Positions 17,812-30,200 of a stretch of 64,000 nt of DNA are shown here, piece by piece. The notes below the pieces were generated by a model. That model searched no databases, had not been told where the DNA came from, and saw only the letters and a list, made by a program, of their open reading frames with translations. Source of the stretch: Curvibacter lanceolatus ATCC 14669 (GTDB taxonomy: Bacteria > Pseudomonadota > Gammaproteobacteria > Burkholderiales > Burkholderiaceae_C). Both the position numbers and the translations under genes were made by a program. The stretch is taken from positions 186,001 through 250,000 of the forward strand of contig NZ_KB906261.1 in assembly GCF_000381265.1 (NCBI RefSeq), read 5' to 3'. Each line of letters begins with the position of its first letter. Position 1 is the stretch's first letter.

Positions 17812-18035
17812 CGACGCACCACGAACACCAGGGCCACCAACATCAGCACCACGGCCCCGACCGCATCCGAGCCTGCGGGCAATTGAAGCCCCCCATAGGC
17901 CAGCAAACCCACCGCACTGGAGCCGATCACGCCCACACCAGCCAACAGGCGAATGGTGTCGGCCCACTTGACATAGCGCCGCCGTGGCTGCACCGGGCTG
18001 GCCTCTGAATTCAAAGACATGGGGCGGGATGACAT
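17808..18035 (-). CDS. Small membrane protein, function unknown (75 aa)
   Basis: A 75-residue protein with a basic N-terminus (QPRRRYVKWADTIRLL) and two hydrophobic helices (about 31-49 and 53-72). I chose ATG 18035 because AAAGGAG sits at ideal distance before it; a longer reading would run through a strong hairpin. It is the first gene of a two-gene unit with the 98-residue membrane protein. The unit lies downstream of the clpA terminator and behind a long imperfect inverted repeat. It is not recognised. Confidence 0.6.
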   Translation of the reverse strand: MSSRPMSLNSEASPVQPRRRYVKWADTIRLLAGVGVIGSSAVGLLAYGGLQLPAGSDAVGAVVLMLVALVFVVRR

Positions 18036-18059
18036 CGCGACTCCTTTGCAAAAGAGAGG

Positions 18060-18110
18060 ATCAAACACCGCCGGCAGCCCATCCGGCTGCCAGCGGCAAA
18101 GTTGTTTGAT
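18060..18110 (-). promoter_or_regulatory. Long imperfect inverted repeat in the leader of the small membrane-protein pair
   Basis: Nested arms fold into one structure: outer ATCAAAC/GTTTGAT, then CCGC/GCGG, one C-A mismatch, and an inner GGCAGCC/GGCTGCC stem closed by a 5-nt CATCC loop. That is 18 possible base pairs in 51 nt, ending 25 nt before the start codon of the 75-residue gene and just upstream of its ribosome site. It could be a leader that controls translation, a protein-binding site, or a terminator. Confidence 0.55.
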
Positions 18111-18160
18111 GCTCACAGGCCCAGCCGCCAACATCAACGCCAACTGTTCATTCCAAGCCT

Positions 18161-18204
18161 GCAAAAAGCAAAAAAGCTGACCCGGATCGCTCCTGGGTCA
18201 GCTC
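18161..18204 (-). terminator. Intrinsic terminator of clpA
   Basis: Read on the minus strand, a perfect 9-bp stem AGCTGACCC/GGGTCAGCT with an 11-nt loop is followed by TTTTTT and a further T-run. It lies about 30 bp after the clpA stop. Confidence 0.85.
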
Positions 18205-18234
18205 TTGAGATCAGCCTCGGATGACCGGGGCAGC

Positions 18235-20571
<2,337 letters not shown>

Positions 20572-20628
20572 GTGAATTCCTTTTGCCTTGCTTTAAGTGG
20601 TTGAACTTTAAATCGGATCGAAAGCCAT

Positions 20629-20988
20629 TTATTCAACAGGCTCACTGACACATTGCAGCGGATGCCCGGCCTTGTGAGCCGCATCCATGACCTGATCCAC
20701 CTTGGTGGCGGCCACGTCCCGCGAGTACACGCCACAGACGCCTTTTCCATCGAGATGGATCTTCAGCATGATCTGGGTCGCGCTTTCGCGGTCCTTGTTG
20801 AAAAACTCCTGGATCACGAGGACCACGAACTCCATCGGGGTGTAGTCGTCGTTCAGCATGACCACCTGGTACATCTGCGGCGGCTTGACCTTTTGCGTCA
20901 AGCGTTCGAGCACCACGGAATCGCCGCCGCCATGCTCCGGCGGCGCCAGCTTGGGTGCAGCGGGTTTGGAAGGTGATTTCGTTGCCAT
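20629..20988 (-). CDS. clpS: ClpS, adaptor for ClpAP
   Basis: A 119-residue adaptor that delivers N-degron substrates to ClpA and inhibits others. The conserved core is [18 protein letters not shown], followed by '[27 protein letters not shown]' around residues 75-100, quoted to mark the hydrophobic pocket. The N-terminal 30 residues are a Pro/Ala/Lys-rich flexible tail, as in other ClpS proteins. Start 20988 (MATKSP) was chosen; ATG 20997 is an in-frame alternative adding three residues. It is co-directional with clpA. Confidence 0.95.
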   Translation of the reverse strand: MATKSPSKPAAPKLAPPEHGGGDSVVLERLTQKVKPPQMYQVVMLNDDYTPMEFVVLVIQEFFNKDRESATQIMLKIHLDGKGVCGVYSRDVAATKVDQVMDAAHKAGHPLQCVSEPVE

Positions 20989-21084
20989 GAATTTCATTCT
21001 AATGACGGTCTCGGGGGCCCGTGGGCTCAAAGGGCAATTGGCCCCCACGAGCGGACATTTCAAGGCCTAAATTTTCACAAAATG

Positions 21085-21107
21085 AAAAAAATGCCCTTTT
21101 CAAAGGC
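21085..21107 (-). terminator. Probable intrinsic terminator of dnaE
   Basis: On the minus strand GCCTTT-GAA-AAGGGC forms a 6-bp stem with one G-T pair, followed by ATTTTTTT. It starts 25 bp after the dnaE stop and upstream of clpS, so it should separate the two units. Confidence 0.65.
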
Positions 21108-21131
21108 CGTTCAACGGGGATCTCTGGCCGT

Positions 21132-24100
21132 TCAGTCGTAAACGATGCGGGCCTGGCCCTCATGGGCCTGGGCCGTCCAACCCGCCAGGGCGGCATCGCT
21201 GGGGAAGAATCGCGCCCCTTCGCCCAGGTGCAGCTCGGCCGACACGGCCATGCCGTCCTTTTCGCGCAACACCTGCAGACGGATGTCCATGCCGCGCTCC
21301 AGGGTGCCGGATTCGGACTCTTCCAGGCGTGGCGGGTGCTCGCGCAGCAGGCGGGCAATGTCGGGCGCACGCCCGTTGACCACCACCTGCAGGTGCTTGC
21401 CAAAGCGGCAGCGCGCCGAGGCCAGGTCCCAGACCTGCACCACCTGCAGGCGCAGCCCGCCCGAGAACCGGTCAGGCTGGCACTTGGCACTGACGATGAT
21501 CATCTCGTCGTCCTTGAGCAGGTTCTTGTTGGCGTTGATCAGGGCTTCGTCGGCGGTGGCCTCGATGGTGCGGCTCTTGTCGTCGAGCTTGAAGATGGCC
21601 AGCTTGCCGCGCTGGCCGTTGATGACCCGCAGATCGCTCACGATGCCGGCCACCATCTGGGGGTCGCGGCTGTCGGCCAATTCATCGATCTGGCGCCGCA
21701 CAAAGCGCCGCACCTCGGTGGCCACCTCGTCGAACAGGTGGCCCGACAGGTAAAAGCCCACCGCCGTCTTCTCGTAGGTGAGCCGCTCCTTGATGCCCCA
21801 GGGCAGGGTTTCGACCAGACCGGGCTCTTGCGTGCTGGAGCCATGGGCGTCGTCGCCGAACATGTCGAACAGGCCGCCCTGGTTGGCATTGGCCGCCGTG
21901 GCGGCGGCAAATTCGAAGGCCCGGTCAATCGAGGCGACCAGCGCGGCCCGGTTGGGCTCGATGGCATCAAAGGCCCCGGCCTTGATCAGCGCCTCGACGG
22001 TGCGCTTGTTGATGGCCTTGCGGTCCACCCGCAGGGCAAAGTCGAACAGGCTCTTGAAGGGGCCGCCCTCTTCGCGCGCGGCCACCACGGCCTCGATGGC
22101 CGACTGGCCCGTGCCCTTGACGGCGCCCAAGCCGTAGCGGATCACGGTGTTGGTGACCGGCTCGAAGCGGTAGCGACCCCGGTTCACATCGGGCGGCTCA
22201 AAGCTCATGCCCATCTTCACGCCGTCTTCGTACAACACCTTGAGCTTGTCGGTGTCGTCCATTTCGACGGTCATGTTGGCGCAGAAGAACTCGGCGGTGA
22301 AATGCACCTTGAGCCAGGCCGTGTGGTAGGCCAGCAGCGAGTACGCGGCCGCGTGCGACTTGTTGAAGCCATAGCCCGCAAACTTCTCCATCAAGTCGAA
22401 GACTTCGTCGGCCTTCTTCTCGTCCAGCCCATTCTTGGCCGCGCCGGCCCGGAAGATCTGGCGATGCTCGGCCATTTCCTCGGCCTTCTTCTTTCCCATG
22501 GCGCGGCGCAACAAGTCGGCGCCGCCCAGCGAGTAGCCGCCCAGCACCTGGGCGGTCTGCATCACCTGCTCCTGGTACACCATGATCCCGTAGGTTTCCG
22601 CCAGCACCGCCTCCACCAGCGGGTGCGGGTACTCCACCTCTTCGCGCCCGTGTTTGCGGGCCACAAAGCTGGGGATCAGGTCCATCGGGCCCGGGCGGTA
22701 CAGCGCATTGAGCGCGATCAGGTCTTCCAGGCGCGAAGGCTTGGCGTCTTTCAGCATGCCCTGCATGCCGCGGCTTTCAAACTGGAACACCGCCTCGGTC
22801 TTGCCCTCCTGGAACAGGCGGTAGGTGGGCAGATCGTCGAGCGGGATGGTCTCGAAGTTGAAGTTCTCCTGGCCCTTGTGGCGCTTCATGATGAATTCGC
22901 GCGCGATCTCCAGGATGGTCAGCGTGGCCAGACCCAAGAAGTCGAACTTCACCAGGCCGATGGCCTCCACGTCGTCCTTGTCGTACTGGCTCACGGCCGA
23001 CTCGCTGCCCGGCTGCTGGTACAGGGCGCAGAAATCGGTCAGCTTGCCCGGCGCGATCAGCACCCCCCCGGCGTGCATGCCGATGTTTCGGGTCATGCCT
23101 TCGAGCTTTTGCGCCATCTCGATGACGGTCTTGACGTCTTCTTCCTTCTGGATGCGCTCGGCCAGCACCGGCTCCAGTTCGATGGCGTAGTTGTTCTTGT
23201 CGCCCTCTTTCTTGGGGTTGGGCGGGTACTGCAGGGTGTAGGACATGCCCGGCTTGTTGGGCACCAGCTTGGAGATGCCATCGCAGAAGGTGTAGCTCAT
23301 GTCCATCACGCGCCCCACGTCGCGGATGGCCGCCTTGGCCGCCATGGTGCCGAAGGTGGCGATCTGGCTCACGGCGTCCTTGCCGTACTTGTCCTTCACG
23401 TAATCGATCACGCGGTCGCGGTTGCCCTGGCAGAAGTCGATGTCAAAGTCAGGCATCGACACCCGCTCGGGGTTCAGAAAACGTTCGAACAGCAGGTTGT
23501 ATTGCAGCGGGTCCAGGTCGGTGATCTTCAGCGCATAGGCCACCAGCGAGCCGGCCCCCGAGCCCCGGCCCGGGCCCACCGGGCAACCGTGGGTCTTGGC
23601 CCACTGGATGAAGTCGCCCACGATCAGGAAGTAGCCCGGAAAGCCCATCTTCAGGATGGTGTTGAGCTCGAACTCCAGCCGCTCCACATAGCGTGGCCGC
23701 TGCGCGTCGCGCTCCTCGGCTTTTGGAAACAGCAGTTTCAAGCGTTCTTCCAGCCCCTCGTGCGAGGCAAAGCGGAAGTACTCGGCGATCGGCATGCCGT
23801 TGGGCGTGGGGAAATCGGGCAGCTGCGGCTTGCCCAGCACCAGCGACAGGCTGCAGCGGCGTGCGATCTCGACCGTGTTGCGCAGCGCCGAAGGCAGATC
23901 GGCAAACAGCGCCGCCATCTGCTCGGAGTTCTTGAAATACTGCTCGCGGGTGAACCTGCGCACCCGCCGCGGGTTGGCCAGAATTTCACCCTCTGAAATA
24001 CAGACCCGCGCCTCATGGGCCTCGAAGTCGTCCGGCCCGGTGAACTGCACCGGGTGGGTGGCCACCACCGGCAGCTTGAGGCGTGCGGCCAGCTTGACTG

Positions 24101-24644
24101 CGGCCACCACATGGGCCTCGTCCTCGGCCCGGCCGGCGCGCTGAACCTCCATATAGAAGCGGTGCGGGAACACGCTGGCCATCTGCAAAGCCAAGTCGGC
24201 CGCCGCGCCCTCGTCGCCACGCAGCAACGCCTGGCCCACGGCGCCCGAATGGGCGCCCGACAAGGCGATCAGACCCTCGTTGAGCTCGGCCAGCCAGGCC
24301 CGGGTGCACACCGCCTGGGCGTTGTGCACATTGCGCGTCCAGCCCCGAGCCAGCAATTCGCACAGGTTCAGGTAGCCCTGGCGGTTCTGCACCAGCAGCA
24401 GCATGCGCGACACCAGGGTGGGTGCCTGCGGCGTGCCTTCCAGCACGATTTCGGCCCCGATGATGGGCTTGACGCCCTTGCCACGGGCCTCTTTGTACAG
24501 CTTGATCGCGCCAAACAGGTTGTTGAAATCGGTCAGAGCCAGGGCAGGCTGGACATCCTTGGCCGCCAGCTTGACGACTTCATCGATGCGGGTGGTTCCG
24601 TCGACCACGGAAAACTCGGAGTGCAGGCGCAGGTGAACAAACAT
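21132..24644 (-). CDS. dnaE: DNA polymerase III alpha subunit
   Basis: A 1170-residue replicative polymerase subunit. The N-terminal PHP domain begins MFVHLRLHSEFSVVDGT. The catalytic aspartates are in MPDFDIDFCQ near residues 396-404, matching the E. coli DxD at 401/403, and 'CPVGPGRGSGAGSLVAYAL' precedes them. Helix-hairpin-helix and OB-fold regions follow, then a C-terminal tau-binding part. Length fits DnaE1. I took ATG 24644 because it gives the canonical first residues; longer readings extend into non-coding DNA. It ends at a T-rich hairpin. Confidence 0.97.
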   Translation of the reverse strand: MFVHLRLHSEFSVVDGTTRIDEVVKLAAKDVQPALALTDFNNLFGAIKLYKEARGKGVKPIIGAEIVLEGTPQAPTLVSRMLLLVQNRQGYLNLCELLARGWTRNVHNAQAVCTRAWLAELNEGLIALSGAHSGAVGQALLRGDEGAAADLALQMASVFPHRFYMEVQRAGRAEDEAHVVAAVKLAARLKLPVVATHPVQFTGPDDFEAHEARVCISEGEILANPRRVRRFTREQYFKNSEQMAALFADLPSALRNTVEIARRCSLSLVLGKPQLPDFPTPNGMPIAEYFRFASHEGLEERLKLLFPKAEERDAQRPRYVERLEFELNTILKMGFPGYFLIVGDFIQWAKTHGCPVGPGRGSGAGSLVAYALKITDLDPLQYNLLFERFLNPERVSMPDFDIDFCQGNRDRVIDYVKDKYGKDAVSQIATFGTMAAKAAIRDVGRVMDMSYTFCDGISKLVPNKPGMSYTLQYPPNPKKEGDKNNYAIELEPVLAERIQKEEDVKTVIEMAQKLEGMTRNIGMHAGGVLIAPGKLTDFCALYQQPGSESAVSQYDKDDVEAIGLVKFDFLGLATLTILEIAREFIMKRHKGQENFNFETIPLDDLPTYRLFQEGKTEAVFQFESRGMQGMLKDAKPSRLEDLIALNALYRPGPMDLIPSFVARKHGREEVEYPHPLVEAVLAETYGIMVYQEQVMQTAQVLGGYSLGGADLLRRAMGKKKAEEMAEHRQIFRAGAAKNGLDEKKADEVFDLMEKFAGYGFNKSHAAAYSLLAYHTAWLKVHFTAEFFCANMTVEMDDTDKLKVLYEDGVKMGMSFEPPDVNRGRYRFEPVTNTVIRYGLGAVKGTGQSAIEAVVAAREEGGPFKSLFDFALRVDRKAINKRTVEALIKAGAFDAIEPNRAALVASIDRAFEFAAATAANANQGGLFDMFGDDAHGSSTQEPGLVETLPWGIKERLTYEKTAVGFYLSGHLFDEVATEVRRFVRRQIDELADSRDPQMVAGIVSDLRVINGQRGKLAIFKLDDKSRTIEATADEALINANKNLLKDDEMIIVSAKCQPDRFSGGLRLQVVQVWDLASARCRFGKHLQVVVNGRAPDIARLLREHPPRLEESESGTLERGMDIRLQVLREKDGMAVSAELHLGEGARFFPSDAALAGWTAQAHEGQARIVYD

Positions 24645-24719
24645 CCGGCCATTGTAGGAAACGCGGCCCGCCGCCGAGAGCTTGCCAGCACAAATCCTTT
24701 GGCCCTGTTCGGGCCCCGC

Positions 24720-24741
24720 CGGGTCCTTGCCGGGTCCTTGC
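24720..24741. repeat. Tandem 11-bp duplication
   Basis: CGGGTCCTTGC occurs twice head to tail upstream of dnaE. It is short and may only be a slippage product. Confidence 0.6.
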
Positions 24742-24775
24742 CATGGAGCCGACAAATGGTCATGAGGAAGCAGAC

Positions 24776-24796
24776 GAGCGGCTCAAACAGCCGCTC
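24776..24796. other. Perfect hairpin in the dnaE-pilV intergenic region
   Basis: GAGCGGCT-CAAAC-AGCCGCTC is a perfect 8-bp stem with a 5-nt loop, 112 bp before pilV. The 110 bp that follow are clearly AT-richer than the surroundings and must carry the pilus-operon promoter, although no standard -35/-10 pair was found. There is no T-run, so a regulatory site or a leader hairpin is as likely as a terminator. Confidence 0.5.
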
Positions 24797-24908
24797 ATCG
24801 TTCAATATTTGCCAATCATCACTTAAATTCACCAGATCTGAACCATTCGCGGGCGCAATGTTAAATTTAGTATCGGTGGTAATCCATTGATCAATCCAGT
24901 TACAAGCC

Positions 24909-25544
24909 ATGCCCCCGCCCCTGAACCCAAGCCCGCGCCAGCTCACTCGCGTCCGATGTGCCGACGGTCGCGCGCAGCGAGGCTTTTCCTTGCTGGAAGT
25001 GCTGGTCGCCATTTTTGTACTGTCCTTCGGCATGTTGGGCATGGTGGGCATGCAGTCGTTTTCGCTGCAGGCCAATCGGCAGGCGCGGCTGGCTTCCACC
25101 GCCGCGGGCTTGGCCCGTGAAATGGCAGAAATGATGCGGGGCAACAAGAATCAGGCCCTGCTGACCACCAACAACCCCTATTTCGTCGACCTCAGCGGTA
25201 CCTTGACGGCGCCAACGGCGAGTTACTGCCTCAGCGTCAGCAACACCAGCACGGGCTGCACCAGCGCGACCGCCATTGCCAATGCCGAAATGACCGAGTG
25301 GCTTTACCGCGTGCAAACAGAGCTGCCCGGCGCCAAGGTGCAAATCTGCTTTGACAACGCCCCCTATGACAGCAACAACCTGCCGCAGTGGGGCTGCAAT
25401 GGCACGGGTACCGACTTTGTGGCCTATATCAAGCTCGCCTGGCCCCAGACCAGCACCGACCGCAGTGACACGGGTTCAGCGGTCACGGTGCAAGCCAGCA
25501 CGCGCCCCATCATCATGATCCCTGTCACAGCAGGAAACACCTGA
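24909..25544 (+). CDS. pilV: Type IV pilus minor pilin PilV
   Basis: A 211-residue type IV prepilin-like protein. The prepilin peptidase site is QRG|FSLLEVLVAIFVLSFGM, with Glu at +5 and the expected hydrophobic helix, then 'GMVGMQSFSLQANRQARLAST', a PilV feature. The leader is unusually long (about 25 residues, basic). PilV primes pilus assembly with PilW, PilX, PilE, FimT/U and PilY1. It is the first gene of the cluster; its stop overlaps pilW (TGATG). Confidence 0.92.
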   Translation: MPPPLNPSPRQLTRVRCADGRAQRGFSLLEVLVAIFVLSFGMLGMVGMQSFSLQANRQARLASTAAGLAREMAEMMRGNKNQALLTTNNPYFVDLSGTLTAPTASYCLSVSNTSTGCTSATAIANAEMTEWLYRVQTELPGAKVQICFDNAPYDSNNLPQWGCNGTGTDFVAYIKLAWPQTSTDRSDTGSAVTVQASTRPIIMIPVTAGNT

Positions 25545-26563
25545 TGCCTCTTGATCTGACTCCCACACAACGGCAGCGGGTTCGAGGCGTGACCCTGGTC
25601 GAACTGATGGTGGCCCTGGCCGTCAGCATGGTCGTGGCCCTCGCCGCGCTGGCGGCCCTGAATATCGCCCGTCAAGGCTTCACGGTCAATGATTCGGCAG
25701 CTCAGCTGCGAGAGAACGGTCGCTTTGTCTCAGACCTGCTGCAGCGCCTCGTGGTGCAGACGGGCTTCAAGGATCTCAGCTACGCCACCACCCCGCGACC
25801 CACCAATGTCGCTGGCCTGGTCAGCAACCCGCCCCCCGCCATCTATGGGCTCAACAACCGCAGCCGGGTCAGCACCGACGCCTGGGATGCAGGTACCGCC
25901 TGGACATCCGGCGCCACTGGCTATGGCAGCGACATCCTGGTGCTGCGCTTTCAGCCCAGTTCGAACTCATCGACCGCAACGGCGGCAGATGGCAGCATGA
26001 TCAACTGCAATGGTGAAAGTCTGACCACGCTGCCCACCAACCGAGACGACCGCGCCATCAGCATCCTGCATGTCGGCACCGACTCGGACGGCGAGCCCAG
26101 CCTCATGTGCAGTTCCATCCCGGTCAACAGCAGCACCGTGACGCAGACCACCCTGGTGCGCGGAGTGGAGAATTTCCAGGTGCTCTATGGTGTGGACGGC
26201 ATTGCGCCAGGCAACACGAGCACAACATCTCCCTCGACAGCCCCCAATTTGCCGGATCGCTATTTGCGAGCCGACCAGTTGACTGTGAGCAACCTCGCGG
26301 CCAGCTACTTCAACTGGCGCCGAGTGCGTAGCGTGCGCATTGGTCTGGTGCTGCGCAGCCCTCCGGGGCAGTCCCCTGATGTCACCTCGGCGACCTTTCT
26401 CCCTTTCGGCGTGGGTAAGTCCAGCAGCACCGCTGCGGATGGCAGCGCCTTCGCCAGCACTGACGATCCAGGCACAACGGCCAGCGAGAACACCTTCACC
26501 GATACCCGTTTCCGCCGCGCCGTGACCTTCACCATCCACTTGCGCAATGACCAGGGAAGCTGA
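25544..26563 (+). CDS. pilW: Type IV pilus minor pilin PilW
   Basis: A 339-residue minor pilin. The prepilin motif is RG|VTLVELMVALAVSMVV with Glu5. A long C-terminal globular domain follows, with 'RENGRFVSDLLQRLV' after the helix, typical of PilW. Length agrees with betaproteobacterial PilW proteins (300-350). It sits between pilV (1-bp overlap) and pilX, and is probably part of the tip/priming complex in the inner membrane. Confidence 0.92.
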   Translation: MPLDLTPTQRQRVRGVTLVELMVALAVSMVVALAALAALNIARQGFTVNDSAAQLRENGRFVSDLLQRLVVQTGFKDLSYATTPRPTNVAGLVSNPPPAIYGLNNRSRVSTDAWDAGTAWTSGATGYGSDILVLRFQPSSNSSTATAADGSMINCNGESLTTLPTNRDDRAISILHVGTDSDGEPSLMCSSIPVNSSTVTQTTLVRGVENFQVLYGVDGIAPGNTSTTSPSTAPNLPDRYLRADQLTVSNLAASYFNWRRVRSVRIGLVLRSPPGQSPDVTSATFLPFGVGKSSSTAADGSAFASTDDPGTTASENTFTDTRFRRAVTFTIHLRNDQGS

Positions 26564-26564
26564 C

Positions 26565-27188
26565 ATGGCCATGGCCTCTTCCACCCGCAATGCCTCAACA
26601 GCTTGCGCCCAGAAGGGCGCATCGCTGATAGTGGTGCTGATTCTGCTGATTGTGGTGTCCTTGCTGGGCGTGGGCAGCATCCAGATCGCCACCATGGGCG
26701 AACGAAGTGCTCGCAACGACCGGGATCAGCAGATTGCCTGGCAGGCCGCCGAAGCAGCCCTGATGGATGCCGAACTGGACATTGACCCGAACGGCATGGG
26801 CACAGGATCAAGGCGCAGCACCTTCGCACCGACCACTGACGCCAGTGCCTTTGTGCTCAACTGTGGAAGTTCGTCCACCAACCGGGGACTGTGTGCAGAA
26901 AACCCGACCGGCAAGCCGGCCTGGTTAAGCGTCGACTTTTTAAGCACCAGCACACCCAAAACGGTCGGTTGGGGCGATTTCTCCAACAGGGGCGCCAACA
27001 CCTATCCGACGGGTGGTGGCCTGAAGTCCTACCAGGCGCCCCGTTATGTGATCGAAGCCATCAAGGACCCTGCCGAAGTGCAGACCAAAGGCATCGTCGA
27101 ATCCCGTTATGTGTACCGCGTGACGGCCATGGGCTTCGGCCCGCGCCAAGACATCCAGACCGTGATGCAAATGATTTACCGCGATTGA
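26565..27188 (+). CDS. pilX: Type IV pilus assembly protein PilX
   Basis: A 207-residue PilX-type protein. The prepilin-like segment is QKG|ASLIVVLILLIVVSLLG, which lacks Glu5, as is usual for PilX. 'AAEAALMDAELDI' follows the helix and is characteristic. An alternative start at 26547 overlaps pilW, but ATG 26565 has AGGGA at good distance. It lies 1 bp after pilW and 12 bp before pilY1. Confidence 0.9.
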   Translation: MAMASSTRNASTACAQKGASLIVVLILLIVVSLLGVGSIQIATMGERSARNDRDQQIAWQAAEAALMDAELDIDPNGMGTGSRRSTFAPTTDASAFVLNCGSSSTNRGLCAENPTGKPAWLSVDFLSTSTPKTVGWGDFSNRGANTYPTGGGLKSYQAPRYVIEAIKDPAEVQTKGIVESRYVYRVTAMGFGPRQDIQTVMQMIYRD

Positions 27189-27200
27189 GAAGGCAACTCC

Positions 27201-30200
27201 ATGAACGCCCCTACCCCTCATCTCTCGTGGCTTCAACGATCGCGCCTTGCCTTGAGCCAACGTTCCGTTTTTGCGACTGTGACACTGGCACTGCTGCTGA
27301 CGGGCTTGGGGCTGTCTTGGCTGGTGCATGGCCAAAGCACAGCGCCCAATTACCCGGCCATCTTGCTGTCTTCCAACCCACTGTATGCCACCACCCCCAT
27401 CGACAAGCCCAGCTTGGCGCTGGCGCTTTCGGTGGAATACCCCACCGTAGGCGCCCAATACACCCCTGGCGGGAGCAGCGACAACACCTATTCCAACGCC
27501 ACCGAGTACCTGGGTTATTACGACGCAGAGTCGTGCTACACCTACAACGACAGCCCCACTGAAACGCCGACCACTGGCCTCAGCGCCAGCGACTACAAGC
27601 GCTTCGATCGCAGCGGTGCCGCCACCAGCCGCAAATGCAGCAACGCCTTCAGCGGCAACTTTCTGAACTGGGCCAGCAGCTCGGCCATCGACATGCTGCG
27701 CCTGGCCCTGTCGGGCGGCGACCGCTACATCGACCAGGACGGTCTGACCATTCTGCAGCGCGCCCTGATCCCCAATGGCGACCCGATCTGCATGTGGAAC
27801 AGCAGCAACTTTCCAGCCAAGCAACTCAGCAAAGATGGTGGCGGAGCAGGCACCTATTGGGGGGCCGTGCCCACGGCCATGATCACCGCCGCCAATGGCA
27901 GCGACATTTATGTGGCCAACACGCTCAACCGCATCTATTTCGGCACCTCTGCAACGGGTGATTGTGGCAGTGGCCCTAGCAGTTACACCCTTGGCGCTGC
28001 AGTTTTGACGCTGCCATCGGATGCCACTTTTTGCGTCAATGAGGGAGGGACCTGCACCGTCAATGGCAACTATGAGATCTGGTACGGTGCCGGCCAATCC
28101 TGGTCTGTGCTTCCCTATCAGGGTCGGAGAAACAACGTCAGTTGCAGCAACGGAACCTTTGGTGACCCCATTCCAGGTACAGCCAAAAAGTGCTATTACC
28201 GCGCCTACTCGGGTACGTGGACTGCGCCCCAGCCGACCGGGGGCATGAACAGCGATGGCTATTTCTTCTCGCGGGTCCAGGTTTGTAACAAAAGCAGCGG
28301 CGCCCTGGCCGACGTACGCGATTACGGCCTGTGCTCGCTCTACCCCAGCGGCAACTACAAACCCACAGGCGTGATCCAGAAGTACAGCGACCAACTGCGA
28401 CTGGCCGCCTTCGGCTACTTGATGGACCAGACCGCCAGTTACAACACCGGCGGTCGCTACGGTGGGGTGTTGCGTGCGCCTATGAAGTACGTGGGCTACA
28501 AGACCTTTGACGAAACCGGCAACGACAACACGCCCAGCACCGGCAACGCCAACGTCGAATGGAACACCACCACCGGCATTTTTGTGGCCAACCCCGACAG
28601 CAATGCCATGGGCATCAGCGGCGTGGTCAACTACCTCAACAAATTTGGCCGCACCGGTCCGGTGCCCGGGCGCTACAAGATCTATGACCCGGTGGGCGAG
28701 TTGCATTACGAGGTGCTGCGCTACCTGCAGGGGCTGAGCCCCAGTGCCGATGCCATCAGCAACATCACCGACACCTACAAGGACGGCTTCCCGGTCTTCA
28801 CCACCTGGACCGACCCCTATGGCGGGAGCCGCAGCAGCACGGCCGACTACTCCTGCGTGCGCAGCAACATCGTGGTGATTGGCGATATCAACACGCACGA
28901 TGGCAACCGACTGCCCAGCACGGACATGGCCAATAACATCATCGACATCAATGGCTGGCGCACGACGGTGCAGAATTTCGAAAAGAACGTCACCACTGCC
29001 ACCTACACGGACGGCCAAGGTGTATCGCGGAACACGGGCAACCCCAACGGAGCCAACAACAGCGTTCCATCTGGCACCAGCACCAGCCAGATCATGGGTT
29101 CGGCCTACTGGGCACATACCCATGACATTCGAGGGACCACCTGGACCAATGCGACGTCAATGCAACGGCCTGGGCTGCGTGTCAAGACCTTCCTCTTTGA
29201 CGTGAACGAATACGGTGCTCAGAACGACGCCAACACCCGCCACTACGCCAACCAGTTCTTCATGGCCTCCAAGTACGGTGGCTTTGAGACCGACGCCTCC
29301 AACGTGGGCAGCAACCCCTACAACACGTGGGGCAACCCCTTCAAGCGGCAAGACGGCACCAACGACAACAATGTCTGGCAGAACCTGACCTCTCCCGGCG
29401 AAGCCAGCACCTATTACCTGCAAAGCAGTGCGCGTGGGGTGTTGAGCGCCTTCAACGGGATTTTCAGCCGCGCAGCCAACTCGTCACGCAACATTGCTGG
29501 CGTGGCGCTGCAGTCCAAATACCTCACCGCCACCAATGGCAGCGTGATTTATCAGGGGGCTTTCGACACCAGCAACTGGACCGGTGACGTGCTGGCCTTG
29601 CCGCCGAGCGTCAGTGGCACGACGGTGACGCTGGGTACCAATGCCAACTGGAGTGCGGCCGATGTGCTGACCAATCGAGCCAACCCGGCCACCTCACGCA
29701 ACATCGTCATGGGCGTGGCTGGCGCCACTGCCAACCCCACGGCGACTGATTTTCTATGGACTTCCATCAGCACCACCGTTCAGAGTGCGTTGAACAAGGC
29801 CTCACCAACTGCAGCGACCGACACCCTGGGCCAGAGCCGCCTCAATTACCTGCGGGGCGACCGGTCGCTGGAAGGCACGACCTTCCGCACCCGCAGCAAG
29901 CTGCTGGGGGACATCATCAACTCCAGTGTGGTGTATGCGGGCAAACCCGCCACGGGCTACACCGAGAACAGCTACAGTACCTTCTACAGCACCAATGCGA
30001 GCCGCACAGCGGCCGTCTACGTTGGTGCCAACGACGGCATGCTGCATGCCTTCAATGCCAGCACCGGTGCAGAGTTGTTCGGCTATATACCGAGCTGGAT
30101 GGCCACCAAGCTGTCTGCCCTGACCGGAGCCAGCTACGCCAACAACCACCAAAGCTATGTGGATGGCCTGCCCGCCGTAGGTGAAGCCTGCGTGGGCGCC

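Noticed and set aside
17515-18035. Phage holin cassette
   Set aside because: The small proteins resemble holins only in size and hydrophobicity; no endolysin, spanin or other phage gene is near.
21021-23996. A 991-codon open frame opposite dnaE
   Set aside because: Complementary-strand shadow of dnaE with biased His/Gln/Ala/Leu composition and no known fold.
24776-24796. Hairpin upstream of pilV as a dnaE or pilus terminator
   Set aside because: No T-run on either strand, and it lies upstream of both divergent genes, so terminator function is unsupported; it is listed only as a hairpin.
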